Assembly: GCA_017656295.1 (NCBI GenBank)
Contig: JACDOC010000004.1
Span: forward strand, 154,645 to 218,644
Length of the DNA stretch: 64,000 bases
Reading direction: 5' to 3'
DNA from: Bacillus sp. (in: firmicutes)
GTDB taxonomy: Bacteria > Bacillota > Bacilli > Bacillales > JACDOC01
Shown: positions 45,993 through 54,852 of the stretch, piece by piece
How the letters are laid out: each line of letters begins with the position of its first letter
Position numbering within the stretch: position 1 is the stretch's first letter
Made by a program: the position numbers and the translations under genes
The notes under the pieces: model-generated
What the model was told of the DNA's origin: nothing
Database searches by the model: none
The model's input: only the letters and a program-made list of their open reading frames with translations

Positions 45993-46029
45993 GTTTTTTT
46001 ATTATGAGAAAGTCTTATTTTCTTATGAG
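45993..46029. repeat. Two units of the 21-bp-spaced CTCATAA motif
   Basis: TTATGAG occurs at 46002-46008 and 46023-46029, exactly 21 bases apart, each with a nearby A/T-run; on the opposite strand this is CTCATAA preceded by T-rich sequence. It matches the array at 27388-27560. Confidence 0.65.
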
Positions 46030-46147
46030 TGAACTTGGTTTTAAGCTTCATATTTCCACTAGTATGATTTGTACTTTTATTCATAAATTGTTGATTCAAT
46101 AGTTAAAGAGTAAAATTTCATATGCATTTTTTCAGCTCTTCATCTAA

Positions 46148-46981
46148 TTATTTCATCCAGTCTGGCCAGACGTAACCTTCGTACTTTTCGCTTTCTTCAT
46201 TTAATTTTTTAAATTCTTCTGATTGATAAGCTTCTATTATGTCTTTGACAAATTGAGCATCTTTATCTTTCCCCCTCACCGTAACTCCAATCATATAGTG
46301 AGGCAGAGTTTTTTCCAATACGACAGCATCCTCTAATTTTAACCCGGAGGAAATGGCGAAGTTACCATTAATAAACGAGTAATCGACATCTTCCAGTGCT
46401 CTTGGAAGCTGTGCCGGTTCAAGCGGCTTAATAACGATCTTTTTATGATATTTGGCAATGTCTTTTTCAGAGGCTTTTGTCGGGTCTACTCCTTCTTTTA
46501 AGGAAATAATGCCGAGCTGTTCAAGCATGGCAAGGGCTCTTGCCTGGTTAACTGGATCATTGGATGTCGCTACGGTCGAACCATCTTTGATTTCATCGAT
46601 CGATTGATGCTTTTTTGAGTAAATGGCAATTGGGGCTGTTGGGACTTTAATCGCCTCGACGATATCCAAGTTTCTTGCTTTGGCAAATTCCTTCATATAA
46701 AGCTCATTCTGAAACACGTTCGCGTCAATTCCTCCCGTATCAAGGGAGATGTTTGGCTGAATGTAATCATTAAACTCGATAACTTCGACCTTGTATCCTT
46801 TTTTCTCAAGGTAAGGCTTAATGCCCTCATTTACCTGGTCGCTGTAAGGCCCTGCTGTCGCTCCAATTTTAATCACCTTTTTCTCTGAACCGCTCGCCTT
46901 TTGGTCTGAACCTGAGCAAGCTGATAAAACTAGTGAATACACTGTGATTACTAACAAAAATAGAATTTTATGGTATCTCAT
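46148..46981 (-). CDS. MetQ/NlpA-type substrate-binding lipoprotein
   Basis: 277 residues. The signal peptide ends at LVLSAC (Cys22). Mature motifs parallel the metQ at 21083: KIGATAGPYSDQV, VEVIEFNDYIQPNISL, DANVFQNELYM, SNDPVNQARALAM. It is last in the SAM-riboswitch operon, 65 bases after the flavoprotein gene, with no ATPase or permease of its own. It could feed the MetN-MetI transporter encoded 25 kb away. The ligand may be methionine or a related sulfur compound. Confidence 0.88.
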   Translation of the reverse strand: MRYHKILFLLVITVYSLVLSACSGSDQKASGSEKKVIKIGATAGPYSDQVNEGIKPYLEKKGYKVEVIEFNDYIQPNISLDTGGIDANVFQNELYMKEFAKARNLDIVEAIKVPTAPIAIYSKKHQSIDEIKDGSTVATSNDPVNQARALAMLEQLGIISLKEGVDPTKASEKDIAKYHKKIVIKPLEPAQLPRALEDVDYSFINGNFAISSGLKLEDAVVLEKTLPHYMIGVTVRGKDKDAQFVKDIIEAYQSEEFKKLNEESEKYEGYVWPDWMK

Positions 46982-47046
46982 TTATTTTTCTCCTTTCCAA
47001 TTGAAAGACATGTGTTTTCAGTAGATATTTAATCGAATGAATACGA

Positions 47047-48249
47047 TTATGAATGAACATGTTGCAAGGCTTTTTTGGCGAGCAAAGAAATGACTGCGTC
47101 ATCCATTGGCGGATTGTGAAGTCCCGCTCGAACATCCCTGTAATAACGCTGTAGAGGGTTGGATTTTTGCAGGCTTCTTGCTCCGACAATTCTCATCGCT
47201 AGATCAACCACCTTATTCGCGCTGTTGACGGCAATGTGTTTTGCCGCCGCCAGTTCTCCGCCCATTCTTTCACGTTTATCAGGTTCTGTATCCCAGCGAT
47301 GTGCCACCGAGTAAAGAACGTGTCTTGCTTTTAACAGCTCCAAATCCATTTCGCCAATTTTCCTTTGTACCTCGGGGACATCTTTAATGGGTACTGGAAG
47401 ACTGTTCGGCTGGTAATGTGCCGCAAACGAAACCGCATAGTTTCTAGCCGCAATGGCAACTCCGAGGAAACAGGCTGGAACATGAAGCAGCCACGCTCTC
47501 GGGGGATGATTTGAAGAATCCAATTGTTCCAATTCTACTAGCGCATCCTCCGGCAGTTCGACCTGATTAAGCACAAGGTCATCACTTCTCGTCCCCCGCA
47601 TCCCAAGCATATCCCAGTTTTCTTCCACACGAACTCCTTTTAGTCGATGATCTATCAAAAAGGTGCCGACCTCACCTGATTCTTCAATCGTAGCTGTTAC
47701 TAACGAGAAATCAAGGGCAACAGCCATGGTCGTAAAAGACTTTCTCCCTGTGATTCTCCACTTGCCATTTTCTTTTACGGCAATGGTTTGCGGTTTGCCT
47801 CCCCTCGTTGGGCTCCCGGTAGCAATCTCTGTCGCTGCACGGTTAATCAACACCTTGTTTTCCACAATTTCTCGGCAGATCCGTTCAAATAAGACGTGAT
47901 CCCATATCTTCCGTTCCCTAAGGTCGTATATCACCCCCAGGTGCCAACCGATACTTAAAGCGGTGGACGCATCCCCTTGGGCGAGCCGCTCTTGCAAAAG
48001 AACAAATTCGTAGAGGGAAATCTCTTTGCCGCCAAATTGTTTTGGAACGGTAAGAGAGACGTAAGCGGACTTTTTCAGCTCTTGAAAATTTTCAAACGGA
48101 AACCTTCCCTCTTCGTCGATTGCAGCCGCCCTCGTTTGAAAACGATCGGCAAGCACAGCTACCTCACGAAATAGCGATTCCTGACGCTTATTTTGAATAA
48201 ACAGTCTTGCCAGTTCCTCCGATAAATTAATTTGCTTACGTTCGTTAGC
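47047..48249 (-). CDS. Acyl-CoA-dehydrogenase-fold flavoprotein (YdbM/SfnB/DszC-like)
   Basis: About 400 residues. Translation probably begins at the TTG at 48249 inside the stop region of the ligase gene; an in-frame TTG at 48282 is possible. The ACAD three-domain fold is evident: SAYVSLTVPKQFGGKEISLYE, GRKSFTTMAVALDFSLVTA, NWDMLGMRGTRSDDLVL, and a helical C-terminus. The end has NPPMDDAVISLLAKKAL, the pattern of the DszC/SfnB branch, which often acts as a monooxygenase on sulfur compounds. The B. subtilis relative YdbM is under the sulfur regulator CymR. Operon and riboswitch make a sulfur substrate likely. Confidence 0.82.
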   Translation of the reverse strand, partial: ANERKQINLSEELARLFIQNKRQESLFREVAVLADRFQTRAAAIDEEGRFPFENFQELKKSAYVSLTVPKQFGGKEISLYEFVLLQERLAQGDASTALSIGWHLGVIYDLRERKIWDHVLFERICREIVENKVLINRAATEIATGSPTRGGKPQTIAVKENGKWRITGRKSFTTMAVALDFSLVTATIEESGEVGTFLIDHRLKGVRVEENWDMLGMRGTRSDDLVLNQVELPEDALVELEQLDSSNHPPRAWLLHVPACFLGVAIAARNYAVSFAAHYQPNSLPVPIKDVPEVQRKIGEMDLELLKARHVLYSVAHRWDTEPDKRERMGGELAAAKHIAVNSANKVVDLAMRIVGARSLQKSNPLQRYYRDVRAGLHNPPMDDAVISLLAKKALQHVHS

Positions 48250-50230
48250 CAATATACTCAATTCCCTTCCCCCTTTTGGCAATTTCCTTTAGTGATTCCC
48301 TGTTTTTCAGTGTTGAAATATCCCCTAACGGCTCGCCAAGATACGATGATTTGATGACTCTCCTGGCAATTTTTCCACTCTGCGTATATGGAAGCTCTGA
48401 GACAATATGAACCTTATTTGGCTTCAGAGCTTTCCCGAGAGAGCGTGCGGCATAAGCAAGCAATTCCTGTTCCAAGTCAGAATGTGAATCCTCATGTCCA
48501 TGTAAAACGGCAAAAATAACAGGAACTTCACCCTTTACTGGATGCGGGATTCCAATTGCTGCCGCCTCTTTTACCGCTTCATGAGCCGTAACCGCTGCTT
48601 CGATTTCTGATGGCCCGATCCGTTTCCCTGCCACCTTCATAGTGTCATCGGAACGTCCTAGCAAATACCAGAATCCATGCTGGTCCACGGCAGCAAAATC
48701 ACCGTGCGCCCAAATTCCTTCCCACTTTGACCAATAGGCTTCTACATAGCGTTGATCATCGTTCCAGAACGATTTCGTCATCCCTAGAAACGGTGCTCTA
48801 ATCGTTAAATCCCCGACTGTATGTTCCACTTTTTCTCCGCGTTCATTGACGACGCTTGCAGCCATACCGGGAATTGGGCCATGGAATCCGCATGGTTTTA
48901 GTGGAAAAATGGGATAGGTGCCCAGTATCCCTCCTGATACTTCTGTTCCGCCTGAATAATTAATAATGGGACACCGTCCGTTACCGACTTTTTCTAAGAA
49001 CCAGTGCCATGCCGTTGGATTCCACGGTTCCCCTGTCGACCCAAGAATCCGTAAAGATGAAAGATTTGGTACTTCAACATCTTTTATCATCAGGGAGCGA
49101 ATGAGAGTTGGAGAGATTCCAAAGATCGAAACTTGATGGCGCTTGATTAATTCCCATAATCTTCCTTCATAAGGAAAATCGGGACTTCCTTCATAGAGGA
49201 CAACAGTTGCGCCATGCACAGCAGCACCTAGAAATAGCCACGGGCCCATCATCCACCCAAAATCTGTTTGCCAAAATATGCGGTCCGTTCTTTTTATATC
49301 AAAGCAAAAATACAGATCGATCGCGCTTTTTAGCGGAAATCCCGTATGTGTATGGACCGTTCCTTTAGGTCGGCCAGTTGTTCCGGACGTATACATAATC
49401 ATGAATGGGTGATCGGAATCGACGAATTCGGTTTCTGGTTCATGAGATGAATGGTTTCCAATCAACTCCTCATACCAATAATCTCTATTTGGATGGATGG
49501 AAATGTTTCGGTTAAAGCGGTTGACAATAATGACTTGCTGGACCGTTGGTGCTAGCTCAACCGCCCGATCAGCTTCTTCCTTCATCTTGACAATCTTTCC
49601 TCGGCGGAAGAATCCGTCGGCTGTGATCAATACTTTTGCTTCACCATCATTCAGCCTTGATGCTACCGCCTCAGCCCCGTAGCCTGAAAACACTGGAATG
49701 ACAATCGCACCGATTTTGGCACACGCAAATAAAGAGATGGGGGCTTCAGGAATAGGCGGCAAGTAAATCCCGATGCGATCTCCTTTAGAAACTCCAAGGG
49801 ATGTAAGGGCAGCTGCCAGGTCATTTATTTTTTCGTTCAGTTCATTGTAGGTAAAAGCGATCGTGTCACCGTTTTCTCCTTCCCAGATCAACGCGACTGT
49901 ATTTCCTCTTCCTTGGCTGATTTGTTTTTCAATGGTGTAATAATGGAGATTTGTTTTTCCACCGATAAACCACTTGGCGAATGGTGCTCCTTTTTCTGTA
50001 TTCAGAAATTGTTGATACGGCTCTTGCCAAAGGATATCAAACTCTTCCAGCAAGCTTTCATAAAACCATTCCGGGTTCTGAATCGATTTTCCGTGGAGTT
50101 CTTCGATGGTGGGGATCTTGTGCTTGTTCATAAATAATTGGATGTTTGCATTTTCAATGAGGGTTTTATTAGGATTCCATACCGGTTCCTGCTGATTGAG
50201 GAAATCAAAGGTTTGTTGAATGTTCGTTGT
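48245..50230 (-). CDS. AMP-forming acyl-CoA synthetase (acetoacetyl-CoA-synthetase-like)
   Basis: 661 residues from the ATG at 50230, which follows AGAGGTGG; an upstream in-frame start at 50293 lies in the thiolase gene. The N-terminal cap is ACS-like. The AMP motif MYTSGTTGRPKGTVHTHTG is near residue 283, followed by FWQTDFGWMMGPW, NYSGGTEVSGGILG, and the hinge and lysine region YLLGRSDDTMKVAGKR and YTQSGKIARRVIK. It activates a carboxylic acid with ATP and CoA. Five bases separate it from the thiolase. Its substrate is not evident; acetoacetate is possible, but the riboswitch suggests a sulfur-containing acid. Confidence 0.88.
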   Translation of the reverse strand, partial: TTNIQQTFDFLNQQEPVWNPNKTLIENANIQLFMNKHKIPTIEELHGKSIQNPEWFYESLLEEFDILWQEPYQQFLNTEKGAPFAKWFIGGKTNLHYYTIEKQISQGRGNTVALIWEGENGDTIAFTYNELNEKINDLAAALTSLGVSKGDRIGIYLPPIPEAPISLFACAKIGAIVIPVFSGYGAEAVASRLNDGEAKVLITADGFFRRGKIVKMKEEADRAVELAPTVQQVIIVNRFNRNISIHPNRDYWYEELIGNHSSHEPETEFVDSDHPFMIMYTSGTTGRPKGTVHTHTGFPLKSAIDLYFCFDIKRTDRIFWQTDFGWMMGPWLFLGAAVHGATVVLYEGSPDFPYEGRLWELIKRHQVSIFGISPTLIRSLMIKDVEVPNLSSLRILGSTGEPWNPTAWHWFLEKVGNGRCPIINYSGGTEVSGGILGTYPIFPLKPCGFHGPIPGMAASVVNERGEKVEHTVGDLTIRAPFLGMTKSFWNDDQRYVEAYWSKWEGIWAHGDFAAVDQHGFWYLLGRSDDTMKVAGKRIGPSEIEAAVTAHEAVKEAAAIGIPHPVKGEVPVIFAVLHGHEDSHSDLEQELLAYAARSLGKALKPNKVHIVSELPYTQSGKIARRVIKSSYLGEPLGDISTLKNRESLKEIAKRGKGIEYIG

Positions 50231-50235
50231 CATGG

Positions 50236-51402
50236 CTACCACCTCTTTGGCACTTCTACTAGGATGGCTGATCCTTGGCCGCCCCCGCCGCAAAGTGTCG
50301 CAATTCCCTTTCCGCCGCCTCGCCGTTTTAATTCATGAACAAGCGTTAGCAGCAACCGGAACCCTGTGCCTCCTAAAGGATGGCCGATGGCAATTGCTCC
50401 GCCGTTGACATTTACTTTTTCATACGGAATCTTTAGTTTCTTGCAGCTGGCTATGACCACACTGGCAAAGGCCTCGTTAATTTCAAACAAGTCTATATCA
50501 TGAACCGTAAGCTCCGTTTTCTCCAAGACTTTTTCAATTGCTTGGGCCGGTTTTAAATGGAGGCTCGTATCTGGACCAGCAATATCTGCCCAACCGATGA
50601 TTCTTGCAAGCGGTGTGTAGCCAAGTTTTTCAGCTTGTGTCTCGCTTGCGACAATTCCAATACTTGCGCCATCTGACATTTGCGATGCGTTTCCAGCTGT
50701 AATCGTACCGTCTTCTGTAAAAACAGGACGGAGTTTCGCTAATCCTTCAATCGTGGTGTTCGGGCGAATACCTTCATCTTCTTTTAACCATTCTTCATGT
50801 GCGTATACAGGAGTGATTTCTTCCTGCAGCCGGCCCTCTTGTAACGCTTTGTATGCCCGTTGTTGTGAAAGGCATGCATATTCATCCTGTTCCTTGCGAG
50901 TGATTCCTAGTTCTTTGTTTTTCTTGTCAGTCAATACGCCCATTGATTCATTCGAGAGGGAGCACCACAAGCCGTCATTAATTAAAGTGTCCGTAAACTC
51001 TGCTTTTCCAAGCGGGACACTTTTTCGCAAGTTGGCAGTGTGCGGAGCGTTCGTCATCGAATCATAGCCCCCAACAATGTATAACTGCCCTTCCTGTAAA
51101 ACAATCCGGCGCGTAGCATCCGAAACGGAAGCCAATCCGGCCAAACAAACATTATTGAGTGTAATAGCAGGTACCGAAAGATCCACTCCCGCTTCTACGG
51201 CCACTTTTCGCGCTGGATTTTGCCCTTCTCCAGCCTGGATGACTTGTGCAAGTATTACTCCATCTGCGTTTTTTGCTTCCGGAACCCGGCGAAGCAATTC
51301 TTTCACTGCAACGCTTCCTAGCTGTTTCGCTGATACATCGGCCAGTTTTCCTCGAAACTTTCCAAATGGCGTACGCACTCCCTCTAAAATAACCACAGTC
51401 AT
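50236..51402 (-). CDS. Acetyl-CoA acetyltransferase-type thiolase
   Basis: 388 residues. The acyl-accepting Cys86 is in LNNVCLAGLAS. The other active-site blocks are NEAFASV near residue 316, GGAIAIGHPLGGTGFR near 345, and the second catalytic Cys in CGGGGQGSA near 376. All four family signatures are intact. It is the first gene after the second SAM riboswitch. In this operon it may release acetyl-CoA from the product of the flavoprotein. Degradative or biosynthetic direction cannot be told from sequence. Confidence 0.93.
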   Translation of the reverse strand: MTVVILEGVRTPFGKFRGKLADVSAKQLGSVAVKELLRRVPEAKNADGVILAQVIQAGEGQNPARKVAVEAGVDLSVPAITLNNVCLAGLASVSDATRRIVLQEGQLYIVGGYDSMTNAPHTANLRKSVPLGKAEFTDTLINDGLWCSLSNESMGVLTDKKNKELGITRKEQDEYACLSQQRAYKALQEGRLQEEITPVYAHEEWLKEDEGIRPNTTIEGLAKLRPVFTEDGTITAGNASQMSDGASIGIVASETQAEKLGYTPLARIIGWADIAGPDTSLHLKPAQAIEKVLEKTELTVHDIDLFEINEAFASVVIASCKKLKIPYEKVNVNGGAIAIGHPLGGTGFRLLLTLVHELKRRGGGKGIATLCGGGGQGSAILVEVPKRW

Positions 51403-51504
51403 ACCTTCTTCTCCTTTCCTTTCACAGAATTAGTTTGATCATCCTTTTATGGTGTTTCACCTTATCAGACGGGGCATTTTTCAATTGCTTTTTATAAGCA
51501 ATGA

Positions 51505-51534
51505 AAAAGCCCCTTTCATTCTGAAAGAGGCTTA
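51505..51534 (-). terminator. Riboswitch-controlled attenuator
   Basis: On the minus strand AAGCCTCTTTCAG pairs with the CTTTCATT.. / GGGGCTT arm and is followed by five Ts. TTCTGAAAG, shared with the aptamer 3' strand, permits competing folds. Confidence 0.88.
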
Positions 51535-51556
51535 AGGTATTACCAATTTGTTTCGC

Positions 51557-51661
51557 CTTATCTTTCAGAATGAAAAAACTCATTCTGCAGGAATTAGCAC
51601 CGTTCCATAAAGGAGGTTGCCGGACATCATCGGGCCTGTTCCCTCAGTCACTCTGGATAAG
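51557..51661 (-). ncRNA. SAM-I (S-box) riboswitch, leader of the thiolase operon
   Basis: Read on the minus strand, S-box blocks appear in order: CTTATCCAGAG, TGAGGGAACAGGCCCGATGA, TGTCCGGCAACC, ACGGTGCTAATTCCTGCAG, and GAAAGATAAG closing P1. Compared with the metNIQ copy the core is the same length and nearly identical. The attenuator lies 22 bases downstream and the thiolase start about 155. SAM should repress the whole operon 51402-46148. Confidence 0.97.
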
Positions 51662-51699
51662 ACTTTATTTCATTTGATTGAATTTTCTTGATAATCCGA

Positions 51700-51728
51700 A
51701 TGTTATAACTTTTTTACTTTCATGTCAA
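51700..51728 (-). promoter_or_regulatory. Sigma-A promoter of the second SAM-riboswitch operon
   Basis: A perfect TTGACA (51728-51723 on the minus strand) and TAACAT (51705-51700) are 17 bases apart. Transcription should begin near 51694, about 33 bases before the aptamer. Confidence 0.75.
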
Positions 51729-51985
51729 CTTTGATTTTTTACGAAAAAGATGTTGAGAACGTTTACATCGTTGTGGCTGTAAGAAAAAATTTTTTCGAAA
51801 TCAACAGATTTAACCTATTGATCATCCAGTTCAATTGATAAAAAGAGACAGCAGTAGGGATTCGAACATTTTTTCGAACCATTTTCCTGTATATTTTGCA
51901 AATAAATTCAATCGATTTTCCTGTTTTATCTATAGATTTCGCGAATGTTCAACCATCTTGCCCCCTACTAATGAAAGATTCCAGT
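51729..51985. other. Intergenic stretch
   Basis: Upstream of the operon promoter. AT-rich; no supported gene. Confidence 0.35.
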
Positions 51986-52018
51986 AAAAAAAGCCTATCA
52001 AATACCTGATAGGCTCCC
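51984..52018 (-). terminator. Terminator of the gene at 52101
   Basis: AGCCTATCA (51992-52000) pairs with TGATAGGCT (52007-52015); on the minus strand seven Ts follow. Confidence 0.88.
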
Positions 52019-52100
52019 GTTACTTATGTTTAGTCTTCATCACATGTTCCGTGGATTCCTTTTTTGAGGAAACAAGCTCCGTTACCTATGTACCAAATCT

Positions 52101-52631
52101 TTAGGACATCGCATTTAATTCGGATACCGTTTCATCCACAAAATCTGATATTTTGCGCAAATTCAATAGTAACTGTTCCTTGAACTCTTTAACAGTGGTG
52201 TTTTCGTTTAACACAATCTTTGTATTGGCAATTTGGTTTGAACCATTATAACATTTAATAGATTGATCGTTTAGCGATTTAATTTTTTCATGAATCATAC
52301 GCTTCACTATTTCTCTCTGATAAAGATATTTCTCGCTACCTTCTGCATGATTAGCTATTTTTCGTTTTGGTAAGTATGGGCGTGTTTCATAGTGTAATGG
52401 TAAAGTAAAGGAACGATTAAAAGCATCAAATGTAAATTCTACATGAATATCAAAAGTATCTTCATTTATTAAGTATTTCCCTTCTTCTGTCTTTTGAGCA
52501 ATTTTTCCTTTCCATGATTTCTTTGAAAATTGAACAATATAGTTAATACGGCCCGTACCCACTACCTCATCAATGGGAGATCGTGAAAGACCGTTTGGTA
52601 AATTAGAAATATCGAAACACTCGTTTAACAA
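52101..52631 (-). CDS. Hypothetical protein, uncharacterised
   Basis: 176 residues. The only start is a TTG at 52631 with a weak AGGT site and an upstream in-frame stop close by, so a truncated N-terminus is possible. The central part is strand-rich (NEDTFDIHVEFTFDAFNRSF, LPLHYETRPYLPKRKIA), the C-terminal part helical (YQREIVKRMIHEKIKSL). No motif I recognise. A clear terminator follows, so it is likely expressed. Not related in any visible way to its neighbours. Confidence 0.55.
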   Translation of the reverse strand: MLNECFDISNLPNGLSRSPIDEVVGTGRINYIVQFSKKSWKGKIAQKTEEGKYLINEDTFDIHVEFTFDAFNRSFTLPLHYETRPYLPKRKIANHAEGSEKYLYQREIVKRMIHEKIKSLNDQSIKCYNGSNQIANTKIVLNENTTVKEFKEQLLLNLRKISDFVDETVSELNAMS

Positions 52632-52758
52632 TTTTTTACCTAATCAGTAATAAAAATCCTTCATATCATGTAATTTTATATTAAAATTATATTATAGTGA
52701 ATCGAGTACTAGCAAATATTAGCAAGGCTTTTACTTGCAAAGGTGAGGAGTGATAAAT

Positions 52759-53319
52759 ATGAATTTAAAATATGAAATTATACCTGATGACAAAATTGAA
52801 TGCTGCAGAGATTTATGCAATGAACTCATGGCCTTTCAAAAGTCGAAAGCATACATAAAACCGGAATTGTTTGACAACATGAATTTTGAGACACGAATGA
52901 TTCCTTCAATAAAAAGTGCAATATACAATTATACTGTGGTCGTTAAAGACGATGATAAATTAGTAGGTTATGTATATTCAAATATCTCTCCTAAAGAAAC
53001 TTATTCAAATGAATTTGCCACTTTTTTTGACCTTGCATCTGTTAGTAGAGATAATGTAGGTTGTTTATCCCAATTTTATATTAAAGAAGAGTACAGACAA
53101 TATGGGATTGGATCTAAACTTTTCAATATGTCAATGAAGTGGTTGAAACAATTTGATGATGTCGAAGATTATTTTATTTTTGTTTCAAATGGGAATCATA
53201 ACGCCTTGGAATTCTATAAACGTAAAGGATTTTCTGTTAGTCACGATATATTAGATGGTTTTATAACCGTTTTACGATGTCACCGCCGGGATTTAATGGA
53301 CCTGGGTTCGACGGAATGA
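52759..53319 (+). CDS. GNAT acetyltransferase
   Basis: 186 residues from the ATG at 52759 after GAGGAG (an upstream GTG at 52750 is close to the site). The acetyl-CoA motif is SQFYIKEEYRQYGIGSKLFN near residue 112-130, followed by FVSNGNHNALEFYKRKGFSVS. It differs from the RimJ-like pair at 1291 and 9082. Substrate unknown. It stands alone beside a repeat-bearing stretch. Confidence 0.85.
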   Translation: MNLKYEIIPDDKIECCRDLCNELMAFQKSKAYIKPELFDNMNFETRMIPSIKSAIYNYTVVVKDDDKLVGYVYSNISPKETYSNEFATFFDLASVSRDNVGCLSQFYIKEEYRQYGIGSKLFNMSMKWLKQFDDVEDYFIFVSNGNHNALEFYKRKGFSVSHDILDGFITVLRCHRRDLMDLGSTE

Positions 53320-53367
53320 AATGATCTACCGTTGGCGAAAATAGCCCCTTCAACCAAGCATTGACGA

Positions 53368-53407
53368 ACGGTTGATTCAAGAGTGGGCCACAATGATTTT
53401 CGTAACC
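53368..53407. repeat. 40-bp direct repeat, copy 1
   Basis: Shares 37 of 40 bases with 54708-54747, including the core TTCAAGAGTGGGCCACAATG. The two copies are direct repeats 1.34 kb apart and flank the DUF4097 gene. Confidence 0.9.
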
Positions 53408-53483
53408 TTACCTAAGAATAGCAAAATAATTTTTCGAGTGACTTGTTCCTCCACGTTTATGAGCTTATCCTTTTGAGAGCGAT

Positions 53484-53530
53484 AAAATAGGAGAGCTGTT
53501 TGCTATTATAGATGAAGCTCTCCTATTGTT
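53484..53530. terminator. Bidirectional terminator
   Basis: AATAGGAGAGCT (53486-53497) and AGCTCTCCTATT (53516-53527) form a perfect 12-bp stem with a T-rich tail. It would end the DUF4097 gene. Confidence 0.85.
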
Positions 53531-53572
53531 TCATACTTTTTACATTTGGTCGCTAGCCATCCAAATGTCATT

Positions 53573-54436
53573 TTAGTAAATATGGATATTTCCGCTTGAT
53601 ACCGTTAGATTAATATGGTGTTTAGCTGACCCATGTGTACCTGAAATATGTTTATTACTCAATTTTTTACTAGTTATCGGGAAATCGCATATTATGTTAC
53701 CGCTGCTTGTCTTTCCGTTTAAAGTAAAATCAGCGTTGGTCGGAAGATTAAGATCCACCGTGCCAGAACTTACTTTAATATCAACTGAATCTATTAATTT
53801 GGCCATTTGTACATGTAAATTTCCTGATGATAACTCAGCCTTAATAGCACCAATATAATTTTTTACATGGAGACTTCCCGAACTAATATCAAATGATCCT
53901 GTTTTTGTCGTTAATGAGTCTATATTGACATTCCCTGAGGAACCATTGTGCTTAAAATGTTGAACCGATAAATTCTTGAGTTCGACATTGCCTGATCCAA
54001 TATCTAAAATTAATTCTTCTAGTTTCATTGGTTTCGTTTTTGAATGACCGGAGAACTTTACATTTCCAGAGCCAAGATTTATTACCATATCTCGATCATA
54101 ATCTTCTGGAATATAAATATTTAGTTTTGCCTTGTCTTTGAAGAAAAACCAGTCAAACCATTTCCATTTTTGTTTCACACTTACCTCTACCGTGTCTCCG
54201 TGTCTTTTAACCATCACCTTTCCCTTTCCGTCTAGATCTGCTTTTAAATCTTTTCGGCTTTCCGGAATAATCGCTGTGCTAACGCTTGAAACATCAATCT
54301 CAATCATCTCAATTTCCTTAGTTATAACGGATTGAGTTTCTTGATTTATAAATGGTAACCAACTAAAATCAATTGGCTTTAATAAGATAAAATATAATCC
54401 AATGACAACCGATAAAATTATAAAAAATTTTTTCAA
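53573..54436 (-). CDS. DUF4097 membrane-anchored protein, LiaG-like
   Basis: 287 residues. A single N-terminal membrane helix (FFIILSVVIGLYFILL) anchors it, followed by an extracytoplasmic right-handed beta solenoid of repeated SSGN/SGN turns (LGSGNVKFSG, IGSGNVELKN, SSGNVNIDS, SSGNLHV, TSSGNIICD and a final SSGNIHIY). This is the DUF4097 pattern, also seen in B. subtilis LiaG, encoded beside the LiaRS cell-envelope stress system. No lia genes are here. Flanked by 40-bp direct repeats. Confidence 0.85.
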   Translation of the reverse strand: MKKFFIILSVVIGLYFILLKPIDFSWLPFINQETQSVITKEIEMIEIDVSSVSTAIIPESRKDLKADLDGKGKVMVKRHGDTVEVSVKQKWKWFDWFFFKDKAKLNIYIPEDYDRDMVINLGSGNVKFSGHSKTKPMKLEELILDIGSGNVELKNLSVQHFKHNGSSGNVNIDSLTTKTGSFDISSGSLHVKNYIGAIKAELSSGNLHVQMAKLIDSVDIKVSSGTVDLNLPTNADFTLNGKTSSGNIICDFPITSKKLSNKHISGTHGSAKHHINLTVSSGNIHIY

Positions 54437-54707
54437 CGTTTACCCTTCTTTCCATATTATTTTTTACAGTATTCGTGGGCCTTGCTTATACTTTTGCCAT
54501 TATTAGACAAGAAGCAATGAAATAATAATCATCGTTATTTGCTTTTTGTTCCTTCCCCATCTTTAAGATATAAAAAAAAGAGAAAATCCAAAATGGACCT
54601 GATATGTATAATTAAATACGACTTGAGACTTATTGAATGATTAATAAAAGCTACTTTATTAAATATATGTTGGTACCTTCTTGACACAAACTACATTATC
54701 CTAAAAT

Positions 54708-54747
54708 ACGGTTGTTTCAAGAGTGGGCCACAATGACTTTCGAAACC
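54708..54747. repeat. 40-bp direct repeat, copy 2
   Basis: Second copy of the repeat at 53368-53407, same orientation, three mismatches. It lies upstream of the DUF4097 gene and downstream of the DUF819 remnant. Confidence 0.9.
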
Positions 54748-54805
54748 CGACAAAAGAGAATCTAACTTACGGAATTTTGTAGTTACTTTTTAACCTAGTA
54801 TTCAA

Positions 54806-54845
54806 TAAATAACCCGGCACAAATCACTCTGCCGGGTTATTTGTT
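54806..54845 (-). terminator. Terminator of the DUF819 gene
   Basis: AATAACCCGGCA (54808-54819) and TGCCGGGTTATT (54830-54841) form a perfect 12-bp stem. Confidence 0.9.
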
Positions 54846-54852
54846 AAATCAT

